Shown here in pieces: positions 1 through 13,139 of a stretch of 64,000 nt of DNA. The position numbers and the translations under genes were made by a program. The DNA is taken from positions 46,898,880-46,962,879 of the forward strand of contig NC_061795.1 of assembly GCF_021462225.1 (NCBI RefSeq), given 5' to 3'. The notes beneath the pieces were generated by a model. It ran no database searches and was not told the DNA's origin. It worked only from the letters and a program-made list of their open reading frames with translations. Within the stretch, counting starts at the first letter, position 1. Every line of letters starts with the position of its first letter. The stretch is from Girardinichthys multiradiatus (lineage: Eukaryota; Chordata; Actinopteri; Cyprinodontiformes; Goodeidae).

Positions 1-1238
1 ATGTGATCACACGGAGGGTGGGGCCTGATACAGATGTGATCATGTAATCACACGGAGGGTGGGGCCTGATACAGATGTGATCATGTAATCACACGGAGGG
101 CGGGGCCTGATACAGATGTGATCATGTGATCACACTGAGGGTGGGGCCTGATACAGATGTGATCATGTAATCACATGGAGGGTGGGGCCTGATACAGATG
201 TGATCATGTAATCACACGGAGGGCGGGGCCTGATACAGATGTGATCATGTGATCACACGGAGGGCGGGGCCTGATACAGATATGATCATGTGATCACACG
301 GAGGGCGGGGCCTGATACAGATGTGATCATGTGATCACACGGAGGGCGGGGCCTGATACAGATGTGATCATGTGATCACACGGAGGGCGGGGCCTGATAC
401 AGATGTGATCATGTGATCACACGGAGGGCGGGGCCTGATACAGATGTGATCATGTGATCACACGGAGGGCGGGGCCTGATACAGATGTGATCATGTGATC
501 ACACGGAGGGCGGGGCCTGATACAGATGTGATCATGTGATCACACGGAGGGCGGGGCCTGATACAGATGTGATCATGTGATCTCACGGAGGGCGGGGCCT
601 GATACAGATGTGATCATGTGATCCCACTGAGGGTGGGGCCTGATACAGATGTGATCATGTGATCACACGGAGGGTGGGGCCTGATACAGATGTGATCATG
701 TGATCACACGGAGGGCGGGGCCTGATACAGATGTGATCATGTGATCCCACTGAGGGTGGGGCCTGATGCAGATGTGATCATGTGATCATACGGAGGGCGG
801 AGGGCGGGGCCTGATACAGATGTGATCATGTGATCATACGGAGGGCGGAGGGCGGGGCCTGATACAGATGTGATCATGTGATCACACGGAGGGCGGGGCC
901 TGATACAGATGTGATCATGTGATCCCACTGAGGGTGGGGCCTGATACAGATGTGATCATGTGATCACACGGAGGGCGGGGCCTGATACAGATGTGATCAT
1001 AGGATCACACGGAGAGCGGGGCCTGATATAGATGTGATCATGTGATCCCACTGAGGGTGGGGCCTGATACAGATGTGATCATGTGATCACACGGAGGGTG
1101 GGGCCTGATACAGATGTGATCATGTGATCACACGGAGGGTGGGGCCTGATACAGATGTGATCATGTGATCACACGGAGGGCGGGGCCTGATACAGATGTG
1201 ATCATGTGATCCCACTGAGGGTGGGCCTGATACAGATA
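1..1238. repeat. 41-bp minisatellite array, about 30 units, open at the left edge
   Basis: The unit is 41 bp long and contains a GGGCGGGGCCTGATACAG core followed by GATCATGTGATC, so each unit carries two or more GATC sites and a near-palindrome. Units differ mainly at CpG-type positions (gggcgg versus gggtgg, cacgg versus ctgag). A distinctive variant beginning gatcccactg starts at 620, 743, 921, 1044 and 1208. Two units between about 787 and 883 are 48 bp because of a 7-bp internal duplication. There are no unique spacers, so it is not a CRISPR array. The array begins before the window and stops abruptly at about 1238. It lies deep in gnao1 intron 3. The open frame inside it on the minus strand (737-928) is only a by-product of the periodicity. 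Confidence 0.97.
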
Positions 1239-1814
1239 TACTTTCAATCAATCAGTTTTTACTTTATTTCTCAGTGCAAGCCAGTAGAAATCTGGGAAGG
1301 AAAACATCACAAAAATCCCAGATTCCTTATTCGATATGATAGTTAAACACAAGCAGAACCAAGTAGGGGAGGTCAGAACAGTAATATCTTCATCCATAAA
1401 CGGTTCTGCCGTGCAAGGTGTGCGGGAGAATCTAAGAGTGACACAGAGATACGATGAACATTTCTACGTGGCAGCCTCCCCGTTCTGTAAAGTATAGTAA
1501 TTTGGAGCATTTTTTCCAACATTGTTGCATGATTTTGAAGAGAATGACAGGTAAAGCTGCTGGTTTAATAGTAATAAAACATTATGAATGTAACTGCATC
1601 TGGATCTGTATGATTGACGGAAACACCATGAAAGCAAAGCCACAACAATAAAGTCGCCACTAATTCAAGACAGAAATTGCTGTAAATCGTCATAATCCAA
1701 ATTGTATGTAAACTTATAGTTAGTTATCAAACAAAATCCAGTTGAATAAAAAACCTTGATCATTGTTTTAAATACTTGCTTTCTTAATCACATTTTGATC
1801 AAAATGTGACTAAT
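1239..1814. other. gnao1 intron 3, nothing recognised
   Basis: AT-rich intronic sequence between the minisatellite and a SINE-like repeat. A 65-codon frame at 1454-1651 has no recognisable domain and no codon or context support. Confidence 0.6.
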
Positions 1815-1990
1815 TGGTGCGCCGCTGGTGGCGTAGGGGGTTAAGCGAACGACCCATGTATGGAGGCCTCAGTCCTCAACACAAGCTGTCGCGGGATCGA
1901 ATCCTGGCCCGTTGACGCTTTCCACACTCCCTTTACCCCACTCATTGCACACCATTTCATGTCTACTAACTGTCAATAAATACTCTGGAA
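1815..1990 (+). repeat. tRNA-headed SINE-like repeat
   Basis: A tRNA-like head (ggtggcgtagggggttaagc, then a B-box-like gggatcgaatcc near 1894) is followed by a tail with aataaaggccactagagcc. The same head and tail recur at 8649-8812 and 30744-30932 on the opposite strand, and related heads occur at 42503, 43755 and 46688. The tRNA-like fold is too diverged for a functional tRNA gene. Confidence 0.7.
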
Positions 1991-2857
1991 AATAATAAAG
2001 GCCACTAGAGCCAAAGAATAACTTAAAATGTAAATAATTGTGACTAGTTAATGATGGAGCCCATAATTAATAAGTTGAATTATCTCATTGCATTGGACCA
2101 CTAAATACTGTTGTTTGTTTAGCTTCTGCTGTTCTCTGTTGTCGTTTATACACAATATTTGTCCAGTTATTTGCATTTATTTACATTTTTAACATTACTG
2201 TTAAAATACATATACCCTCTTGTATCTCCCCCTCTCTATCTTCTTTAATTAGCATTCAAGTCATTGTACATTTAATCTTTTAGTTTTATTTCGATTTTGT
2301 GGTGTTTTATATTGTTCTGATTTAATTGTTTTTCTTTTCTCCTTTTAAGGTTCTACGCCCATTTAATTTTCTTTTTGATATCCTGATGTCCTGAAGTAAA
2401 TTTGTCATGACTTTCATTTACAGTGTTTTCAGGTTCTGCCTCATCAGAGCTGGTTCATTGAACAAGTAGAGCAACTGGTCCACCCAACAAGGTCTGATGT
2501 TAAACAGACAGGACTACATATCATTTCCTTTTTAATAAACATAATACTACATTTAGTCTCCTGTAATAGTTTTTTTTTTTAATCATTACAAAAACATGTG
2601 GTTCTTCAAACTTAAAGTACCTCCTGTTTTATTCATTCAGAAATTTGACATTAACAGGTACTAACCTTTTTAAATTGCAGCAATATTATAGTAAAATATG
2701 GAAATGCTGATATTGGTTATGATTAACCCACATTTTGCTCATCTGTCTTTGCCATTTTTATCATCAAGTTTTCCCCACCACTGTCTGTAAGTTTTAGCAT
2801 GCTGGTCACTAGCATCTCTAATTAGGTGGGAGAATCAAGGGCAGTGAAAGTCAATCC
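1991..2857. other. gnao1 intron 3, nothing recognised
   Basis: AT-rich with homopolymer T runs. No coding, RNA or mobile-element signature seen. Confidence 0.55.
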
Positions 2858-3196
2858 AACTAGCCAGAATCAGAATCAGAAAAGCTTTATTGCCAAGTAC
2901 GTTTTTGGACATACAAGGAATTTGTGTTGGCGTAGTCGGTGCAATACAATACAAATTAAACAGTATAAACATATCTACAATATAATATAAATATATGTGC
3001 ACAGTTTTAAGTGAGTGAGAGTAAATGTAGAGCAGTATTGGGTGCGAGAGCAGTACAACAGTGCAGGTGATCAGTGTGCAATTATGGTAGTGCAAGTAAA
3101 GCAGGAGTCCAAACTGAGCGTTAATGTAACGCATAGAGTAGCAGGTTACAGGTGTCCTGTCAGCAAAAAAGGGGGGTGTTGGGGAAAGGGAGAATG

Positions 3197-4381
3197 TCAG
3201 GGTGGTTTCCGTGCTTTGTTAACAAGGCTGGTGGCAGATGGGAAAAAACTGTTCTTGTGGGGTGAGGTTTTGGTCCGGATGGACCGCAGCCTCCTGCCAG
3301 AGGGGAGAGTCTCAAAGAGTCTATGACCGGGGTGGGAGGGATCAGCCAGAATCTTCCCTGCCCGCTTCAGGGTCCTGGAGGTGTACAGTTCCTGGAGCGA
3401 CAGTAGACTGCAGCCAATCACCTTCTCAGCAGACTGAATGACACGCTGCAGCCTGCCCTTATCCTTGGCTGTAGCAGCGGCGTACCAGATGGTGATGGAG
3501 GAGGTGAGGATGGACTCAATGATGGCTGTGTAGAAGTGCACCATCATAGTCTTTGGCAGGTTGAATTTCTTCAGCTGCCACAGGAAGAACATCCTCTGCT
3601 GGGCTTTCTTGATGAGGGAGCTGATGTTTGGCTCCCATTTGAGATCCTGGGAGATGATGGTTCCCAGGAAGCGGAAAGATTCCACAGTGTCAATTGTGGA
3701 GTCACAGAGGGTGATGGGGGCAGGTGGGGCTGGGTTCTGCCTGAAGTCCACAACCATCTCCACTGTCTTTAGAGTGTTGAGCTCAAGGTTGTTATGGCTG
3801 CACCAGCCCAACAGATGGTCCACCTCCCATCTGTACGCGGACTCGTCACCATCAGAGATGAGTCCGATCAGGGTGGTGTCGTCCGCAAAGATCAGAAGCT
3901 TGACAGACTGGTGACTGGAGGTGCAGCTGTTGGTGTACAGGGAGAAGAGCAGAGGAGAGAGAACACAGCCTTGGGGGGAACCGGTGCTGATGGTCAGGGA
4001 GTCAGAGACGTGCTTCCCCAGCCTCACGCACTGCTTCCTGTCAGACAGGAAGTCAGTGATCCACCTGCAGGTGGAGTCGGGCACACTCAGCTGGGAGAGC
4101 TTCTCCTGGAGTGGAGCTGGGACGATGGTGTTGAAGGCAGAGCTGAAATCCACAAACAGGATCCTGGTGTAGGTTCCTGTGGAGTCCAGGTGCCGGAGGA
4201 TGAAGTGAAGGGCTAGGTTGACTGCATCATCTACAGACCTGTTGGCTCTGTAGGCAAACTGCAGGGGGTCCAGGAGGGGGTCGGTGATGTCTTTTAGGTG
4301 TGAGAGCACAAGGCGCTCAAAGGACTTCATCACCACAGAGGTCAGGGCGACGGGTCTGAAGTCATTAAGTCCTGTGGTCAT
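3197..4381 (-). pseudogene. L2 reverse transcriptase, main block
   Basis: This 394-residue block carries the palm and thumb of a non-LTR reverse transcriptase, which would copy its own RNA at a nicked target. Visible motifs in order: [10 protein letters not shown] (residues 6-15), QFAYR (41-45), motif [12 protein letters not shown] with catalytic D78, [14 protein letters not shown] (133-146), and the catalytic FADD at 165-168 followed by the thumb. The catalytic aspartates are intact. The N-terminal part of the domain lies in another frame at 4378-5190, separated by a small deletion near 4430, so no complete protein can be made. The C-terminus resembles the usual L2 end ([12 protein letters not shown]). 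Not a host gene. Confidence 0.9.
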
Positions 4382-5190
4382 TGGCTTCTTGGGAACAGGG
4401 ACGATGGTGGAGGACTTGAAGCAGGCAGTGAGGTGTTAAAAATGTCTGTGAAGACTGGAGACAACTGATCAGCACAGTGCTTCAGGCTGGCTGGTGAGAC
4501 AGAATCCAGTCCAGCAGCTTTCCCTGGGTTCTGTCTCCTGAAGAGTTTGTTGACGTCCCTCTCCTGGATGGAAAGAACCGTCCCCGGCGTGGGTAGGGGG
4601 CTGGTGGGGGGGAAGGCCCCTCTTGAGGTTGGGGAGGTGGTGGTGGTGAATTGTGGCTGCAGTTGTTGGGGGGTGTCGTGGGGGATGGTTGCAGGACTGT
4701 CCCTTTGTCTTTCAAAGCGGCAGTATAACTCGTTCAGGTCGTTGGTGAGGCGTCGGTCGTTGATGGAGTGGGGGTCTTTCGGCTTGTTGTTGGTGATCTG
4801 CCTAAGCCCTTTCCACACAGATGCAGAGTCGTTGGCTGAGAACTGGTTTTGGAGCTTCTCAGAGTACAGTCGTTTGGCCTCTTTCACTGCCTTGCCAAAC
4901 TTGTACTTTGCCTCTCTGTATATGTCTTTGTCCCCACTCCTGAAGGCCTCTTCCTTATCCAGTCTTAACCTTCTGAGTTTGGCTGTGAACCAGGGTTTGT
5001 CATTGTTGTAACTCACCCTGGTGCATGATGGTACACAGCTGTCCTCACAGAAGCTGATGTAGGAAGTCACAACCTCTGTGTTCTCGTCCAGACTGTTGGT
5101 AGTGGTCCTGAACACATCCCAGTCTGTACAGCCTAAACACGCCTGGAGATTCTCCACAGCCTCACTGCTCCACTTCCTTGTCGTCCTCAC
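4378..5190 (-). pseudogene. L2 ORF2 linker and reverse-transcriptase fingers
   Basis: This 270-residue block holds the region between endonuclease and reverse transcriptase typical of L2 ORF2 (PWFTAKLRRLRLDKEEAF, then VWKGLRQITNNKP), followed by the start of the fingers (NPGKAAGLDSVSPASLKHCA). Its last 15-20 residues are out of frame: about four bases appear missing near 4430, after which the correct frame resumes in the adjoining block at 3197-4381. At the other end, one extra A near 5195 breaks the join to the endonuclease remnant. These two lesions identify it as the same element as the downstream block. Confidence 0.85.
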
Positions 5191-5325
5191 AACAGGTTTT
5201 GCAGAGCTTTAGTTTCTGCCTGTATGCAGGAATCAGGTGGACCATGATGTGGTCGGATTGGCCCAGTGCAGCAGGTGGGACGGCGTGATAAGCGTCTCTG
5301 ATGGTGGTGTAACAGTGTCAATGCA

Positions 5326-7310
5326 AGGCACTTTAAATATATTAACCTTCTAAAAATAGCATCCAAGCTGTCTTTTGCTATTGTGGATTTTTGTCACATT
5401 CTGATGACGAAAATTATTTGATGCATTGTGCAAATGTAGTTGAACATAAATGCATATTAATAATTCTATTGAGGTCAATACTACACCCTAATATTTATTT
5501 CCCAACAGCTCCTAGCTGTTTATAGATGTGCTGAAGTAAATGGTTTGAATAAAGAGGATAGTTTATGTGTAAATTAAGCTGAAGGATGAAACGGTGCATT
5601 ATTGCAATTCACACCTACATCAATGTGGTGTTATAGGAAGACTAAATGGCTGGCATCAAATTACAGTCTAGAGACCTGCATCTTCCCTCAAACTCAGAAA
5701 ACAGTGACAGTAACAACTGTGGTTTCTATTAAAGCCTTAAAAGACATTCACTGAGTCAATAGAAAAGACATTTAACAATGTTTCTCGCTAGCAATCTGAT
5801 CAGTTATTATCCATCTGTATATATTACATATTTAGTGGTGAGAAGAGAACCTGCCGCGAACTTTCCAAACTGATCTCACAACATAAAAATACATGCTAAC
5901 AATGTCTGAGAAATTCAATGGCTGAACCCTTTCATCCCTTCACATGTGATAAATGGATGCATACTGCACGTATGCGTCCATTTACACACACCAAAAACCA
6001 AAAAAACAATAACTCTGACCTGTCTTAGTGTGTGTGTGCGTGTAAAACTGAAAGTTCATGGAAATGTTTATGTAAGCCAGCAGGAAAATTACAGTAAGAG
6101 AAGAAAAAGAAATAGAAATGCAGGAAATGAAAGGGTTTTTTTCACTCTGCAATCATCCTGCACACACACTGTATGAGGGCTAAACATAACCCTCGACAAC
6201 ACTCCTCCAGACATATCTTAAACAGATATGTTCCCTCTGATCAGAAAAGAATGCTGCTGTCCAGCATGAGTTGAAAAACAGAATGAAGCTTTAAGAGGCC
6301 CAGTTCTTGATACAGCAGAGGCCACTCTGCTGCCACCGAGACACTTTAATCATCTTCATTTCTATTTTGAGGCCATTATAATCGAGTCTGAACAGCATGC
6401 AGTATTTACATAACAGAAACCAGTCCGATACACCTTCATTAAATGGTACTGAAACTATAAAGATAACATGGGTGTGACAGTAACTGTTCCAATACTGGAT
6501 AATTTCTACAAGCCACTCATTTTACAGGCAGCTGGAGGAATTCCTTTCTTAGAGTTATGAGGAATATGTGGCATGGCATGGCTGCAGATGGGCATGGGGG
6601 GGGGGTGTTTGTTATGAAAATTCCCTATCAGTGGTTTGTCTTGGAAGCAAGCCCAGAGGAACACTACAGTTACCATTCACCGTTTATCAGAGCTCATCTG
6701 ACAACCCACTGGCATGAGCTGCCGGAAAACTGATATGGTTAGTTTGGACGTTTTCTCCTAGGTACACATCGGGATGTGACAGAAGGAGAAGTAACTTACA
6801 CCTCTAACCTTACAGAAGGGCCTCCGCCATGAAATCACACTTCATAAAGACCTTTATATGAACTAATAAATAAAACAGTGTTTAACTTTTAAAGCCTTTT
6901 TAAAAAAATGGCTGTATTGTTTAGTTGTAGAAATGGTTCTCTGAAATTTAGTTAGAACATTAAGACTTCTGCCAATGAAAAGTGATGTTCCTCAATAGCA
7001 GCTGAGAAAGTGCTTCATATATTAGTTGAGAAAATGAGAAAATGGAAGCATCTGAGTGATGTTTACGAATTGAAGTTGGTTATGGTTGAAGCATACTATC
7101 AGCAGCACCTCTGGTTAGGACCTTTCTGGTTATGACTTTCCCAAAGCGGTCCAAGGAAGGAAGTAAACAGCCAACAGGATCATTATCAGGCTGCTGCATG
7201 TGGAGCCCATTTGATGCAGGAGAAAGTCTTTTAATTTAACAACTACAGAGTGCTTTAAAGGCAATTTGTTATCATGAGATGTTAGATTTGGCATGCCATA
7301 GCACATGTGC
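5326..7310. other. gnao1 intron 3, nothing recognised
   Basis: About 2 kb of AT-rich intron with a run of ten G near 6597. No conserved frame, RNA or transposon signature seen. Confidence 0.55.
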
Positions 7311-8372
7311 ACTCACTTATTTAGGTACTGAATATTTGTTCAACTGCCTGTTAGCACAAGTAACAAACCTGCCAATCACATGGCAGCAACTCTATGCATT
7401 CACCTAGAAGTGATGAAGACGAGTTGGTGCGGTTAAAATTGAACATCGTAAAAAGAAAGGGGATTTAAGGGACTTTGAACCTTTGATTGTTACCGGTATC
7501 AAATGTGATGAACTGAGTATTTCAGAAACTAAACATTTTTATGCACAGCCATCTTTCGGGTTAACAGAAAGTGAAAAAGAGAAAATTTAAAGTGAGTGGG
7601 AGTTGTGTGGACAAAAGTGATTTATTCCCCTCAGAGCTCAAAGGAGGAGAGGCAAACTGGTTCAAGATTATACAAACACAACAGTAGCTTAAATAAAAAC
7701 AACCAATTTATGCAGAATACTAACTGAACTAATATCATTTGAAACCTTGGAGCAGGGGCTACAGCAGCAGAAGGCTACACCGCGGGCATTTCCTGTCAGC
7801 TTTGAAAGGGAGGCTAAGGCTACAATTTGAACAGGCAAATAAAAGATAAAACAGATTGGAAAGAACAGTGCCTTGACTAATTTCATCTGTGACATATAGA
7901 TGATAGGATCAGGATTCGGTATCAAGAATGTGAAACCATACTACATCCATCCTGTATAATGGTGTGGAGGACATTTTATCTGCACATATTGGGCCCAATT
8001 GTCCCAGCTGAGTATTTTGGCTTACCATGGCCATTACTTTATGAAGACAGCATCTACTCATCTTCTGATGGCCATTTTCAGCAGATTAATGCATTATTTC
8101 ATAAAGCCCAAATGATCTCAAGCTGGTTTCTGGAATAGGACAGGGAATTAACAGAAGTCCAGTGGCCTCTAGGGTGACCAGATCTCAATACAACAGGTCA
8201 ACTTTGGGATGTGGTAGAACAACAGCTTCACATCATCACATCTGCAGCAACTCTGTGATGCTGTCATTACAATATGGACCAAAATCTCTGAGGAATATTT
8301 CACACATTGTTGACACCTCTATGCATAAGAATGAAAGTAGTTATGAAAGCAAATATGGGTCCTACCCATGAC
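7311..8372 (+). mobile_element. Degenerate Tc1-type transposon
   Basis: The left end retains a decayed inverted repeat (cacttatttaggtact, from the family in which a copy at 47.9 kb ends with cctaataaagtggcc). It continues through recognisable transposase blocks: gactttgaac near 7470, tttcagaaact near 7520, agctggtttctgg near 8120 and the DDE-region block gaccagatctcaat near 8177 with ctttgggatgtggt near 8201. Many stops and indels are present and the right inverted repeat is missing after about 8372, so the copy cannot move. Confidence 0.8.
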
Positions 8373-8648
8373 CCTGAGCAACTGAACTGGACCACGGAGC
8401 AGAGACGTTAACAAGTCATTTTGTCCAAGTCTTGAGTCTCTAATGACATTCGTTTTCTAATTTAGCCCACTCTACTCTGCATTACTGTGTGTCATGATTT
8501 ATTATTGTGGATTATTTTGATATCATTAACCTCATGATTTAACAATCAGTATCTGTTTTTGAACATTTTATCACATGGGCTTAGCATATAACTCAGCAGC
8601 TCTGCATCAGGTATTTTAGCTGGTTTTTATTTTTAAATATTGTTTTTT

Positions 8649-8812
8649 ATGGCGCTAGTGGCCTATATTTTTCATTTTTTTCTGCAATGGCATGGAGAGA
8701 GGGGGAAGACATGCTGCAAATGCCACCGGGCTGGAACCTGAACCCGGGACAGTCAAGTCAAGTACTAAGGCCTCCGTACATGTGCTGTGTGCTCTACTGC
8801 TGCGCCACGAGC
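8649..8812 (-). repeat. tRNA-headed SINE-like repeat
   Basis: Minus-strand copy of the family at 1815 and 30744. It shares the head (cgcagcagtagagc), the ggaggccttagtac block, and the tail that reads ggcgctagtggcctat on the plus strand. Confidence 0.65.
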
Positions 8813-11800
8813 CAAACCCATTTTAGCGGTTCATAATGGTATCTGTCCATGCCCCTTGATCCCCACGGTGGGTAGCAAATGCATTTAATGTTTCAGATAC
8901 AAGGAAGGTTTTTGTGAGTCATCCTCGATGCCTCATCAGCTGCATCAGATTTTTCTGATCAACGCATTTTTTTTACTGGAGATAGACACTGAAATATCCA
9001 GCTGTGCTGCTCTCCTTGCATCTTCTGACAGTGCTGCAGCTGTCTCTGCTTTGTACTACATCACTCTGTTGACACCTCTGAGTTGATTGTCAGGCGTAAA
9101 GAACACAAAGATCCCAGATTCAAGTCTCCGGCCTGAATTCCCATCTCTTTTACAAGGAAACAGTGGAAGGTTGCCCAGTCTGAAATATGTCATATTTCCT
9201 TTTATAATGTAAATGGTTGTTCCAAATGTGCTGTTTAACTCTGACAGATTTGGAACCAGGATGCAAAATGGGAGAACAACAAGCTAGATGGAGCAGTGTG
9301 ATGGGTTGGTCAATGGTTTGATGGGAAATCTTATTCCCTGGCTATTATTTGAGGAAGATGAGTTTGAGGTAACAACAGGGCGTCTAAAGTCTCAAGATCA
9401 ACCAATTAAGCATTTAGCAGATGCAATGGTCTAGCAAATCTACTTCAGAAAGGTTCTAACACGTGTCTTTCTTAACTTTGTGGTTTGGTCCACCTTGGTA
9501 CCAGACACAAACCTTCAGAGGTGTAGCTGTGGGTCAACATGGTTCTGATGGAACCATACTAGGTTATTTGATCACCATGGCTAAATGATATACCAATGAA
9601 ACCTTGTTGTTGTAGCTTCACTCATTGTAGGCTTGATATGATGAAAATCCTGGATGTATCTTACATGAATGCGACCATTTTTAGCCTGCCCTAATTATCC
9701 CAAACAGCAGCCGGCTGACAGATTGAATTCCAAACAATAGTGCAGGAATATCAGTCCTTTCTGAATGCTACAAATAGGTTATATTTGTATTCCAGTGGTA
9801 TCAGTAAAACCTTGGGTGCAGACCTTACTAATTATTAGCAGGCTGCTCCAAGGCAGCAACAGATAAACTTAATCCTGCAGCTTCGGTCATATTTTACTAT
9901 TTTTTACATGAATGTCTGCATGGAATGGAGCTTAATGTAACACAAACGGTTCAAGGCTTGGATTATGTATCGCTGCACCTTACGTGTGTGTGCATCTGCA
10001 AACAGCGTCATAATAAGAAAAAAGCAGAAGGCAATGACATTGTGCTGTTCTGCAGAAAAAAGGAAATGTGACAACGTTAATTCAGACTCTCTTATCAACC
10101 TGATCCTTTTCCTACAAACACCCACAGGGATGTAGCGGCATAACGAGGTGTCAAGCAAAGTAACCCCAGAAGACCATCTCCTTGGTCTTTTCTTCTTTCC
10201 ATCCCTTATTTCATCATTTTCCACCTCAGGGAGAATAATTCGTGTTTCTGTCCTCTCCACTGCTCCCTCTACCTTCTCTTGGGAGACTGAAGTCTGTGTT
10301 CTCTCTCTGCCTCTGAGCACCTGAGAAGAAAGTCCCGGAGGTATGCATGGACCCTTCAAAAAAAAGTTCCTCGCTTAGAGACATAAATGCCAGTAGACTT
10401 CGTGACTGATTGCATGCCTGTTTGAGACCCGCTGGAATTAAACCAGCTTTTTCACAATGAGGAATGTTTTCTTAAACTTTCATTTGGTTCTTTTGTTTCT
10501 GGGTTCTAGAGATGAGGAAAATACATAAAACTGACCACAAAAACCAAAGATGTATGCAAAAAGTCTTTGAGTCACTCCTCTATGTCTTCACCCTTGCCAA
10601 TTTCAAGGGTGTTTCAAAGCAGTGGCTAAAATAGGGTGCCCTGATTTCAAAAATATTTTATATCAATTACAGTTATCCCTCGTTTTATGGACACTTTGTC
10701 TTTCTTTATGATTACATAGTTTAGCAACCACTATCAATAAACTTCAGCATCTTGGCCACTAAGAAAATGTAAACCAGGTGTGGCCACTGAGGGCCACTGA
10801 GGGAAGTTAGAGTCTGTGGGACAGGCCAAAATGTGTTGGAAATATGCAGAGCATAAATGCATGACACTTGAATAATTATTTCCTACCATATAGTGCATCC
10901 AAGCAGTCCGGATATTGCGATGATGATTTCGATCAGATATATTGTATATTTTATCGCAGCTCTAGATTAAAATATTCCATTGCAAACTTGGATACCCCTT
11001 CTTATGCCTATTTCTCACTGAGATGCCATTTTAATGCAGCCTCCTTCCACTTCAAACCCATAAACAAACCAGAGTGTACAACAGATGTACTAAACCTTCA
11101 AGTATCAAATTGGCAGTTATGTATTTTGATGAATGAAGGTTTAATAATCATGAAAAATGCCCAAATGTTACAGATAACATGTATGATCTGTATATTATTT
11201 TCTGTGGGTTTTTAGCGACTGTGGTTTTCATTGATGTTTGAGCCTGTTGGCTCTTGTAATATAAGAGATAATGACCCCTTATCCACACAAAATAACGGAG
11301 TTACCACCTGCTAATGGATTGGTTTATTGGAGTTGCATAACAATTGCCGACAATAGAGAACAAGCACTTTACATACAAACTACAAAAAAGTACAGATATA
11401 TGCAATTGGGTGAATATTTCTTTGTTGTAATAATGCTTCATGGCAAAAAATCTTATAAAGTTGGAGGGCCTATTTATTTCCCTTTTTGGGAATTTGTAAG
11501 TAAAATGCATTTGTGGGTTGAGTAGTAGAGTTGTCTGTTTGGTTGTGCCCAATAAAAAATTGAGATTGGATGGTTCAAATTTGAAGGAACAAGACATTGG
11601 AAATATAACAAATCACTCATTTAACAAACAGGGTCCTCCAAAGTGTGTGGGAGAAGGGTACAAAACCACAACAGTATGTTGGTCACCAGTATATATCACA
11701 AATTAGCCAATGTGATTGTATTGGTCACTCTGACCCTAAAAGCACCCCCATCCCAAAAGTGTTCAAAATCATAGACCAAAAAGCACCTGAAAAATCTCTG

Positions 11801-13101
11801 TTTTAAGAGTTTAACAAAGCTACCTGAAACCACTACATCATCTGACAAAGACAACCTGGAGACCCTCTCAACCTTTGGTGTGAATGCACACAACCACTGT
11901 GCTTATATGCGTTTAAACCCTTTATTTTGGAATAATCTGTGGTTAATCACATTTTTTCTAGTCTTCTTCAGTGGACATTTATTCTTTGTACCGTCATGAA
12001 AGCTAAATGTTGTATTTTGAAAAGGGCAAAAACTGCTGCTTTCCAAATGGAACAGGGTGCCTTGAGCCCCGCAGGGAAATGGATTACTAAGTGAGATGCT
12101 ACAAAGATATGTTGTCCATAATAGGTACGAAACATACAAACAAATATAGCACAGTGATTGTTGATTCTGTGTCGTCATCATGCTGTTCTTTAATAGCTTT
12201 ATTAACGATATTTGTACCCATAAATCAGTTGTAGCTTAAGTCTCTGTCGCTGGCATTTTGTGGGTTGGGAGCTAAGAAAAACCACTGGCATGAATAAAAA
12301 AATGTCACAAAACAAGAAATGCCAAGAAATTTACAATCTGCTCTTGTTGTGACCAAAGATTTTGAGGAAAAAAAAAAACAACTTTAATTGCCCTTTTCCC
12401 CACAGGGTATCTGATTCTGAGTCTGACTGTACTGGACCGTGCTGCAAATGGACAGAACTGAAAGAAACTGTATTGAACTCACTGAACTGTGAATTGAATA
12501 ACATGACTGTAATTAAACTGGACCAGTTTGTTTCTTGGGATTACTTTTGTTAGAACCATCTAAATAAACACTGTTGAAGTGTTTTTAAATATAAGACTCA
12601 CACTCTATGATTAGAGACGGTTACTGGGATGATTCAACGTAAGCCTGAGAAGTTCCTTGTGCACAACTGGTCAACATCTGATTTATCCTGACTTAACTTC
12701 CAAAATGCTTGTATGCTTGCCAGATTTATATTGATAAAACACTATTTTTCTTTGCAGTCTTATTTTGCCACATAATATATTTTGGGATGCAAGTATCAAT
12801 ATTCCCTTACATTTACCGAGATTTACTAATTAATTGCATTACCAAGGATGTTTATTCAATTACATTTTCTTCTGTCTTTGCATGTGTTTCTTGTGAGATT
12901 TGTTTTCATTACTCAGAAATTTGTTTTTTGCAAAACGGCATCAGTGGTTGTCAGGCATGAGGAATTATGGTTCTGTTCATAGCGGTGCAGTGTTGTGGGT
13001 CGGAGTGGCGAGACTGGTCCATGTGCCTGTCATATTATGCTGGCAACTCCAGTCTGGTAAACGCATCGAGAAGCTAGTGAGGGAGTCAGGCTCTAAGTAA
13101 C

Positions 13102-13104
<3 letters not shown>
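8813..13104. other. gnao1 intron 3, nothing recognised
   Basis: About 4.3 kb without a feature I can support. The longest frame (minus strand, 9904-10359, 151 codons) shows no domain, signal or splice context and is most likely chance. Near 10671 the sequence cagttatccctcg resembles a transposon terminus, but I found no matching partner. Confidence 0.5.

Positions 13105-13132
<28 letters not shown>
13105..13132. repeat. (TG)n microsatellite
   Basis: Uninterrupted TG dinucleotide tract of about 14 units. Confidence 0.98.

Positions 13133-13139
<7 letters not shown>

Larger units (their letters stand above)
2858..5325 (-). mobile_element. L2-type non-LTR retrotransposon, 5'-truncated
   Basis: Read on the minus strand it starts inside the end of an apurinic endonuclease domain (frame reading [13 protein letters not shown] near 5215-5270). 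It continues through a linker region, a reverse transcriptase and a 3' UTR, and ends at 2858 with the tail aataaagctttattgcc-type signal and repeated attctg units that mark teleost L2 3' ends. The same tail occurs alone at 13420-13494 and 21000-21085. Loss of the 5' end is typical of incomplete reverse transcription. Frameshifts near 5195 and 4430 separate the coding blocks, so this copy is dead. It lies in gnao1 intron 3 in the same orientation as the gene. Confidence 0.9.

Noticed and set aside
1..1238. CRISPR-like regular repeat array
   Set aside because: Units are directly adjacent with no unique spacers, and the setting is a vertebrate intron; it is a minisatellite.
9904..10359. 151-codon minus-strand frame
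   Set aside because: No domain, no homologous pattern, no flanking gene structure; a frame of this length can arise by chance in 64 kb.
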